NCBI RefSeq assembly: GCF_905475395.1
Contig: NC_058341.1
Span: forward strand, 65,789,501-65,853,500
Origin: Chrysoperla carnea
Taxonomy: Eukaryota; Arthropoda; Insecta; Neuroptera; Chrysopidae
DNA: 64,000 nt
Direction of reading: 5' to 3'
Every line of letters starts with the position of its first letter. The stretch's first letter is position 1. The notes under the pieces were generated by a model, which was not told the DNA's origin, did not search any database, and saw only the letters and a list, made by a program, of their open reading frames with translations. Shown piece after piece: positions 56,420 to 64,000 of this stretch. The position numbers and the translations under genes are program-made.

Positions 56420-58890
56420 TATAATTTCACATAACTTCTGTCTCTTAATAATTGCTCCCATTACTCCCATCCTATTTTTAATGTTGTAATTTAAAATAAT
56501 AGTAATTTAATATTAGTTAATTATTAATTAACTTTTACTAAAGATAAGAGGTTGGAATTTTAGTAGGTATTTCTTTAACTATTGAAGCATATGATCGCGT
56601 AAAAAAAATAGCGCGTTACCGCACGACAACTTTTTTAGGGCCATTTTACAAAAGTCCTGTTTTTTGCATTCAGTTGCGGTTTGCAAAAAGTATACATTCG
56701 ATTTTGCTAAAATTGTATGTGATATTTCATGGGCACAAAAGCTACAATCCATTTAAATCTCAGCTTTGAATCTTTAAAACAACAAGAGTTATGAAGTTTT
56801 GAAATTTCGAGCAAAATCGATGGTTTTTTGCAATTTGTGGGGACATCGATGGACCAATCGGGTTCATTCGCAGCTCATTTTTTTCGTCTTTTTACGGCGC
56901 TTAAGCTTATTAAACGCTTTTTTATTTTAAACTCAATCCGACGGTGTCTGACGCGAAAGACCGGATTGGGTCACTTTACCATTTTTTTTTTTTGTTGGAC
57001 CCTTTCCGACCATCAAAAAATGTTAGATTTTAGTTTCTTCAATTTGTATCATAATGATCTACTAAATTCATTTTTTTCTCCGAACTCTAAAGCCATCACA
57101 CTAAAGCCATTTTTAATTAATTTGAACCACACTAAAGCCATTTTTAATTAATTTGAATACCAAACCAACTGTAGCAGAAAAAAAAAAACTAACCCTTGTT
57201 GGGGTTAAATCTCCTGATAATGAAATTTTGATTCGAATCAAAATTTCAAAGGATTTAAATATGTATATAGGAAGACAAATATTGTCAATGAAAAGCGTGT
57301 GTGGGCCCATAAGCATGTGCTAATTGAAGTTAACACATACCCCCAGAGAAAAGTAGACCTTTCACATGGTATGCGGACGTAGCCGTGTGAAAATAGGACT
57401 CGGCTTCACCGAAATCCTTACTCTGCTTTGGCTCTATAAGAAAGGTTAATGAAAGATTGTCAAACCAAAAGTGTCCATTCTTGGTCAAAGTATATACAAT
57501 TTATAAATTAAGAAAAACAATATATACAAAATATTACTGTTAAATCAAAGTTTCGACTCAATATAAATGTATATACAAAAAAACGTCTATGTACAAATCA
57601 GAAAAAACAATTTACAAATATTGTAAAAATCTTTCAGACAAAAATAATAATTTCACTACAAGTGATAATAATAAAAATAAAATATTATAACCATACATAG
57701 TGAAAGTATGCTTGACTTTCGAATAACACGTGCAAACATTGAGGCTATTTATGAAACCAAAATGTTAGATTAATTATATTAAACAAATAAAAATCATATC
57801 TCACCAGGTTAAAGGTAACACAAAATTGTCACGACCATTTAAGTAAATCTAATTATCCATAATTCGTTTAATCAAATTAAAAATATATATTTCTCCCATT
57901 TACTGGAGTAAATCTAAGCAAAAAAAGGCTGTTATATGGATTAAAAGTTCGAGCAGTGAAACTTTGGGGTTTTTCTTTTCACATCAAAATAAGTATTTTT
58001 TGAAATTTTTTACTTTCCCGGAGTGGTGCAACATGTTTAAAAAACAAAATGGCGTCAAAAATGAAATTTTTTTCAGAAATTTTATCATTTTTATTTTATA
58101 TTCGCAAAAGGAGACATCGGTGCATATCCAAATTTGGTAGGTTTTTAGTCCATGTTAAGAACTACTCCTCATAATTTTTTGGTGGGGTTTCGTCCCTTCC
58201 CCTCCCAGTTATATAAATATGTATACATACATATGGTAAAACAGTTCATTTGACTATAACTTGAAAAATATTCGATTGATTTTAATGAAACTAATATCAA
58301 TAGTAGGTTTTATTACTTACAACTTTCGGTAAAAATTTTAGCGAAATCCGTTAAATAGTTCGGCCAAAATTTCCAATTTAGGGAATTGTTTAAAATGGCT
58401 GCCATTTTATGCCATTTTGTCCTACGAGGTTAAATTTTTTTTTAAATTGTAGCATTTTTTATTATCTTTCGATTTTATAATAAGATAGCTTACCCGTAAA
58501 ATGACTCCTTGATCCATATTTTTGCGAAAAACGGAAAATTTAACACTTTCTGGAAATAATTGTTTGGGGGGTGTATGGACTGGCTTTGGGGGATGTTTTT
58601 TGCTTTGGCATGGGAAAACTATTTTTAAAAGAGGTCTATATGGTTTAAAGCAAAATTTTTAAGTTTTAACCCCCGCGCTGTAAGGGGGAAGGGGTGTATG
58701 AAATAAATGTATCTTAAAAGATTTTAAAAAGAAGTCAAAATAGCTTAAAATGCTAAAGTAACCCAAAATTTTAGATGCTTTTATTAATATAGCACTTTTT
58801 ACAACATCCACCCCTTCCCCTCCCGCTCTCATATTTTTTGCAAATTCAAAATTTTTATGACGTATAAAGGGGTTTTGGGGGTCGCTGATC
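56420..58890. other. Long stretch without a supported gene
   Basis: No recognisable gene. A 31-bp unit (CACACTAAAGCC ...) is repeated in tandem at about 57092-57157. An open plus stretch at about 57100-57321 is not similar to anything I know. G/C runs at 58560-58700 and 58800-58880 read in no frame. Confidence 0.4.
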
Positions 58891-58893
58891 TAT

Positions 58894-59283
58894 CTATTCT
58901 TCGTTTTCAGTCGTAAAAGCGTACAACTCCTTGTTTAATATTTTCAAACGTTCTTCAGCTTCTTCATATGAATCTGTAAAATAAATATACCATAATAATA
59001 AATTTTCTGAATAATACACAGTAATAAATATTTAGACATACTTGCTCTTCCGCGTATTTCAACATTATAATCAGGCCATTTAGAGGAAGGCTTAGCACAA
59101 TTTTTAACCATCGCTTGAAGCTTGCTGTAATTCGACTGATCAAATGGACCAGGCATAAATTTACAACGACAACTGTTATTCTTGTCAAAGAAAATCCAAT
59201 TAGCCGGGGCAATATCGATCTCTTCAACTTTTCCGTCTTCTTTGGTTTTGGAAAATAATACCAAGTAAAATCGCGATAGTTTC
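58894..59283 (-). CDS. DUF4806-type gene, N-terminal exons
   Basis: Two exons: 59042-59283 after an AG acceptor and 58894-58973 to a TAG. Exon 1 has I-D-I-A-P-A-N-W, C-R-C-K-F-M-P, K-L-Q-A-M-V-K-N-C and W-P-D-Y-N-V-E-I-R-G; exon 2 has S-Y-E-E-A-E-E-R-L. Both match exons 1-2 of the relic at 1932-4494 in order, length and intron position. The start codon exon is not visible (first Met in the exon near 59264). No DUF4806 part follows downstream, so it is either a short gene or a truncated copy. Without visible stops in these exons. Confidence 0.65.
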
Positions 59284-59926
59284 CTAGAAATAAATAATCA
59301 AATTATTATCTGTAGATCAACAGTAAGAAAAGTTAATTATTTTTGACATGTGCCTATTTAATGGTTAAACAGAAAAGAAAAAATTTGTATATCAAGCAGC
59401 ATATTAGTTATGAAAATAATTTGTATGAAATTTATACAAAATTAATTTCATAATCGTATACATTTAAAATAGAAGTCGTGACACTTGAAATAAAATTTCA
59501 TTGAGCTAGACCAACATCTAACAATTTTTAGAAAAATACTTTTATAAAAAAATTTTTTTTAAACAAATTATTGCAAGAAAAAATTTTAAAATACCTTGAT
59601 GGGATTTTAAAAAATATTTTTATAAGAATTTACTTTTTGAAAAGAGTCTGCTTTTGTTAAGTCGCGTATCTTAAAATACAAATAATCTATAAATATTATC
59701 CAAGTATGAAAATACAAAATATTTTTAATTTATAATTTTTCAAAAAATAAAAACTATCATTGTTCGTTAAAATTCTATTGTTTATACACAGAAAAACTGC
59801 CTGAAATAATTTTAAAACCACCTTTAAAAAATTAAATTATTTTTTTCGAGAATTTAATTTAATATCAAAGATTCTTAGTATTAAATTTATTTTAACAGTA
59901 TATTATGAAATAAAAATAATTTAAAC
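59284..59926. other. AT-rich upstream stretch
   Basis: No gene. It may contain a 5' intron of the DUF4806-type gene. Confidence 0.35.
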
Positions 59927-60500
59927 TAACAACCACAAGTAACCTGCTTTAACTTGCACTCGCGTAACGTTTGCCTTCCGTACTTAACTTAAAACTATCG
60001 TCTTTTGTTTGGTATGAATACCACCATCCATCGATATACTAATGCGTAATACTTAGTTTCTTCACAGTACACATGCGTATATAAATGACACAGGGTGCCG
60101 CAGACTAAGAAGCAACTGTGTGCTACACTATTATAATGGGACGTCGGTCGTAGCCAATTAAACACGTATATGTAATATATAATTATTATACTCTTAGAAG
60201 TTTAAATTGATATTAAAAATTTCTATTAATTATATTATTTTAACAATATTAAAAATTATAAATGCACAGTTTAAATCAACAATCACAAATAACCTATTTT
60301 TTCTTACACTCACGCTTCGTTAACCTTCCGTACTTAACTGAAAACTCTTCGATTGTTTAGTGTTATTATACAGCCATCGGTCTATATATCGATATACAAG
60401 CGCGTTATCCTAAGTTACTTATTTACACTACACATATATACAAGACACAAAGGATCATATAAACAACTGTGTGCTATACTGTGGAGCGTCACTAATTTGA
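59927..60500. repeat. Diverged direct duplication, about 345 bp period
   Basis: 59927-60152 and 60276-60500 share, in order: CAA-CACAA-TAACCT, CTTCCGTACTTAACT-AAAACT, ATCGATATAC, ACACAT, CAACTGTGTGCTA-ACT and the GGGACGTC/GGAGCGTC end. Overall identity is moderate. They lie 650-1200 bp upstream of the DUF4806-type exons. 60501-61040 shows no gene. Confidence 0.7.
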
Positions 60501-61049
60501 TTTAAATAAACTATAAATATATACATCGTAAATGCATGCTGCGTTTGAGATTGTTTTTTGATATTTAAGATTCTCAAGATTTATTTTACTTTTATAAATA
60601 TGTTCGAGAAATATAAACAATATGAAAGATAACCTAATAATTAAAAGAAAAAATTTTTTTAGAACATTGAACAATAAAAATATTTACAGTTACTTAGCAA
60701 AGTTAATAGATTTCAATTCTATTTTTAATAATTATTACCACATATTATGTTATCACTACAAAAATGTATACATTTTATTAATTCAGTGATTATATTGTCA
60801 ATTCATGCTATTTGATTCAAATACTGAAAACACTATCTTAACAATTTTTCATTATTTTGCACTACATGTGTAATAAAAGAACTATATACACTTTTTTTCT
60901 ATTATTTACTGTGATAATAAAACGAACCATTTTTTTGTCAATATTACTTAAAGGAATCGTTACTGTTTTACAATTTCTGTCATTAACGACCCACATATTA
61001 AAATGTTCAGAACTAAAAGGATATTCGTAAATTGGGCAAATTTTTTTTA

Positions 61050-61635
61050 ATTGTAAGCCCGAGTAGAAATTTTAATCCGGGTCTGATCCAATTGGCCGTA
61101 GCTTCTATCCGGCTTGGATGTGGAAAATCTGATCAGAATCGGACAAGTTGTGTAACGCTTGAGTCGCTCCGGGCCGGAGCTGGTACACTCATCCGGACCG
61201 GACCTGATACACTCATCCAACCCGGAGCTGATACACTCATCCGGCCCGGAGCTGGTACACTCATCCGGCCCAGAGCTGGTATACTCATCCGGCCCGCATC
61301 GACTCTGCTTTTACGGCCCTGATAGAGGTATTTTTATCCGTCCCGGATTGGTTCTCGACTGATCAAAAACTGATCCAATTTTTCTGAAATGACCAGATGA
61401 GAAGTGGTAGGCCGGATCAAATTCGGATAAGATTTGTAACACTTGAGACAGTCCGGGCCTGAAGCTGGTGCACATATCCGTCCCACATTAATTAAGCTGT
61501 TATGGCCCTGATAGGGTTACTTTAATCCATCCCGGATTGGTTCTCGACTGATCAAAAACTGATCCAATTTTTCTGAAATTAATCATGCTGAGAAGTGGTG
61601 GGCCGGATCAGATTCGGATAGGATTTTGTAACAAT
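61050..61635. repeat. GC-rich CCGGATC-type repeat block
   Basis: The motifs CCGGA, TCCGG and GATCCGG recur in many places. A unit from CCCGGATTGGTTCTCGACTG to GGATCA-ATTCGGATA-GATT occurs twice, at about 61342-61437 and 61530-61630, 188 bp apart. Apparent plus ORFs (61032-61362) are translations of the repeat. Confidence 0.8.
61172..61296. repeat. 24-bp minisatellite, five units
   Basis: ACACTCATCCGGCCCGGAGCTGGT-type units start at exactly 61185, 61209, 61233, 61257 and 61281. Because 24 is a multiple of three, the array is open in all plus frames near it. Confidence 0.95.
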
Positions 61636-61679
61636 AAATATTTAGATGGGGTGCGTTAACGTATGATATATTGTAAGAT

Positions 61680-61890
61680 ATACAAACATATTTGACGAAG
61701 TTACGTAGACGGTGAAAATGATCATTAATTAATTAATTAATCGGAGTGAGAGCTACGCTGTAAGCGAGTACCAGGTGTTAAAGTGGGCCCAAAGCAGGGT
61801 ATCGAGTAATAGAACTCAAAACCATTCCCAGAGGATTTATTCGCTGATCTAATTCCTTGTCAAGGAACCCCAATATGCATCAGTATAGAT
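61680..61890 (-). pseudogene. Possible Copia RNase H scrap
   Basis: On minus a short frame reads I-Y-T-D-A-Y-W-G-S (about 61865-61890), close to the Y-S-D-A-D-W-G-S start of Copia RNase H. The next residues need frame changes and are only weakly similar. Could be chance. Confidence 0.3.
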
Positions 61891-61913
61891 CAACCTTAAT
61901 ATCACCAGTGTCT

Positions 61914-63336
61914 GAAACAGTTAGTGTAAAACACCACAAATCTTGGCAAATAACAATTTATTTAACAATATCAAATATATAGCATTTACATTTTTTTAAC
62001 AAGAACTTAATTACCAAAAATGTAATCAACTACACAAACAGCCTAATGGTAGATAAGAATTTATTTAACAATATCAAAAATATAGCATTTACAATTTTTC
62101 AAACAAGACTTAAATTACCAAAAAAAAATGTAATGAATTACTCAAACAACCTAAAGGTAGATAACTATTTAATTAACAATATCAAAAACATAATATTTGA
62201 CAATTTTTAGCAAGAACTTAAATTACCAAAAATGCAATAAAGTACATATTCATACATATACATATACATACCGAAATAAATTTTATCACAAAATCAGACT
62301 TGAATAATAGTGAAACGTTCGACACGTTTTACACCAACTTAAATAAGAATAACGACGTTATAATGAACAACAATATTAAACTAATTTACGGAAACTATCA
62401 AGAAAAACTCAACAAGTGCGTTCGACATGACGCGTTACGTCTACTATAGATTAATCGCAACCATCACTAAAATTAAACCTAGTAATCTACTAAAACATGT
62501 ATATATGTATCGACTTAAATTTTACCAACGAAAACAGAGCGTACCATAATGAAACTTTAATACGTTTTTACCTATACTTAAAATGAAAACGCCATAATAA
62601 ACCGCGCTACTAACACGAGTTTACAAAACAATCTTGACCATATATTAATTTTAAAACTTACTTAAAACGGTATATACCGACCAAAATTTATCAACAAAAT
62701 CTAGAATGTGTAGACATGAAACGATTAACACGTTTGTAGTTGCAAAAACCGCGACATAAGCATACAAAACATCTTCAGAAGGCACGTGTTAGATTTTTCT
62801 TGAAAACGTTTTATATAACTATTATAAATAGTCTAAGCGCCTTTCACGCCGTGAATATAAAAAAAAAACCATAACGCAACATCCTTGGACCAATTGATAC
62901 GTATGTATCGATTTAAAATTATTAAAATTTACCTCGACATAGCGTGGATTGATTGATAAAAATGCAAGCAAAGCAAAATCAAAAGTTAACAGTACCTTCG
63001 AGACATCGTGTATATTCGTAATTATCGTACTTTTATTTCTTTTTAATTTTTAAAAACCACTAAACCACATTGTGATCTGGTAAGCCATGTTGGTTATCCT
63101 CATCGAATGTCAGTGCTCTGTCTTCCATCACGGTCCACCACATAAGAGGAAGCCGTATTTAATTTTTATAACCATCTAACGAATTTTCTCCCCACTACAT
63201 TTATTATTAAAAAAAACAAAAACCCTAACATTTTTGACGTTTAACAGACCAATAGATAAAATGAAGGCTAGTGCTAACCGCAAGAAGGTTGAATATGAAG
63301 ACAACTTCACACTAATGAATGGTTACATCGTAACAT
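61914..63336 (-). repeat. Possible 3' LTR of the Gypsy element at the right edge
   Basis: On minus, after the integrase stop at 63536 and a purine-rich stretch, TGTTACGATGTAACC (63322-63336) could be the LTR start; TTTCAGACA near 61914 could be its end. Three imperfect tandem units of about 105 bp lie at 61961-62270. No second copy is in the window, so borders are tentative. No gene is seen here. Confidence 0.4.
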
Positions 63337-63535
63337 CCCAAGCGGCCTAAGGAAAAAAAATTTTTGGGAGAACAAAAATTTTTTCTGTATACATATATGT
63401 ATACTTCTCTTTACGCATATGCTATTGCTTGCATTGTGAATCAAAATACGAAAATTTATATATAAACTTATTAGGTAAAGAAAATTAACTGATAATGTCT
63501 CTGAAGGAGCTTACTTAGTAAAATAACTTAATTAG

Positions 63536-64000
63536 TTAGCTACCACTTCCGTAGGGCTTGATATATTGGATGTGCGACTTCTTAACATTTTCCGAGCCGA
63601 TTTCTTGAAGTTCCACAGAAACTGGTGTTGTGAATCTAACGATTTTATAAGGACCACTGTATTTATCCATGAATTTCTTATCCCGTTCAGTTGTAGATAT
63701 TAAGGCATGATTCTTCAACATAACTAATTGGTTTATTTTAAACTTGGATGCGTAATCGAGAGTTGGCTTAGATTTTTTAACAAAATACTCTTTAAGGTTT
63801 TTTCTTACAAAACTTAAGTCTGGCTTTTCGTCACATAAATCAATATTGAGTGCGAGATCCATTGAAGTGTTCAATTCTCTGCCAAAAAACACAACCGCCG
63901 GCGTACATTTAATCGTTTGATGAAACGATCTATTGTAATTATATACGACATATGGAAGCATATTACTCCACATCTTATGTTGTAAACCATACTGCTTCAT
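63536..64000 (-). CDS. Gypsy integrase, C-terminal part (runs off the window)
   Basis: An open frame of 154 codons to the window edge. Features: W-S-N-M-L-P-Y-V-V-Y-N-Y-N, S-F-H-Q-T-I-K-C-T-P-A-V-V-F-F-G-R-E (end of the catalytic core) and the C-terminal F-M-D-K-Y-S-G-P-Y-K-I fold, stop at 63536. It is a different lineage from the errantivirus-like integrase at 10010-11723. No env frame follows. No damage in the visible part. Confidence 0.88.
   Translation of the reverse strand: MKQYGLQHKMWSNMLPYVVYNYNRSFHQTIKCTPAVVFFGRELNTSMDLALNIDLCDEKPDLSFVRKNLKEYFVKKSKPTLDYASKFKINQLVMLKNHALISTTERDKKFMDKYSGPYKIVRFTTPVSVELQEIGSENVKKSHIQYIKPYGSGS

Noticed and set aside
57100-57321. Plus-strand coding exon
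   Set aside because: Open for about 70 codons, but it passes through a tandem duplication, shows no known motif, and an equally long minus frame overlaps it.
61032-61362. Plus-strand repeat protein
   Set aside because: The frame is open because the 24-bp unit is a multiple of three; no start context, introns or similarity.
1-64000. tRNA or rRNA genes
   Set aside because: No cloverleaf with A and B boxes and no rRNA core sequence was recognised by eye on either strand; a covariance search would be decisive.

Overview
The window is AT-rich eukaryotic DNA made almost entirely of transposable elements (TEs) and their remains. An insect is the best guess: Jockey- and I-type LINEs, an errantivirus-like Gypsy element with env, piggyBac, hAT, pogo and Mutator-like transposons, and small multi-exon genes of the DUF4806 and SAM-like types all lie together. 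A hymenopteran source is possible but not shown. No complete, undamaged gene was seen, and no rRNA or tRNA gene. Most coding remnants lie on the minus strand.

Layout. 1-1905: deleted Jockey-type LINE. 1932-4494: six-exon DUF4806 gene relic. 4676-7050: hAT transposon broken at a perfect-looking hairpin. 7051-25013: one errantivirus-like element (LTR, gag, protease, RT-RNase H, integrase, env, all minus) split by a long-TIR element (8474-9995), an unclassified 1 kb insert (10297-11316) and an ISL2EU-type transposon (11724-20506). That transposon is itself interrupted by a Mutator-like gene with an exonuclease tail (12851-15755) and by a truncated piggyBac (17576-19285). 25050-28888: a second ISL2EU-type copy. 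29501-31493: another YqaJ-type nuclease gene carrying a 127-bp six-copy tandem repeat. 31647-33083: second long-TIR element. 33580-35060: second Mutator-like transposase. 35799-39140: two pogo/Tigger copies. 39541-44020: I-type LINE with RNase H. 44050-44290: another LINE scrap. 46997-54285: Jockey-type LINE holding a 3.1 kb LTR element (50910-54033) with a 4-bp target duplication. 54285-55416: SAM-like gene cut by that LINE. 56023-56301: PIN-like TE fragment. 58894-59283: second DUF4806-type 5' gene part. 61050-61635: GC-rich repeats. 61914-64000: Gypsy LTR and integrase end.

How it fits together. The order of insertions can be read from which frame is cut by which element. Three nuclease types ride with transposases or TE remnants here: YqaJ/PD-(D/E)XK (three copies), DEDDh exonuclease (one) and a PIN-like fragment (one). 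This recurrent pairing of cut-and-paste transposons with accessory nucleases is the most interesting theme. The second is a set of small spliced gene families (DUF4806 type, SAM type) that occur only as broken copies among TEs.
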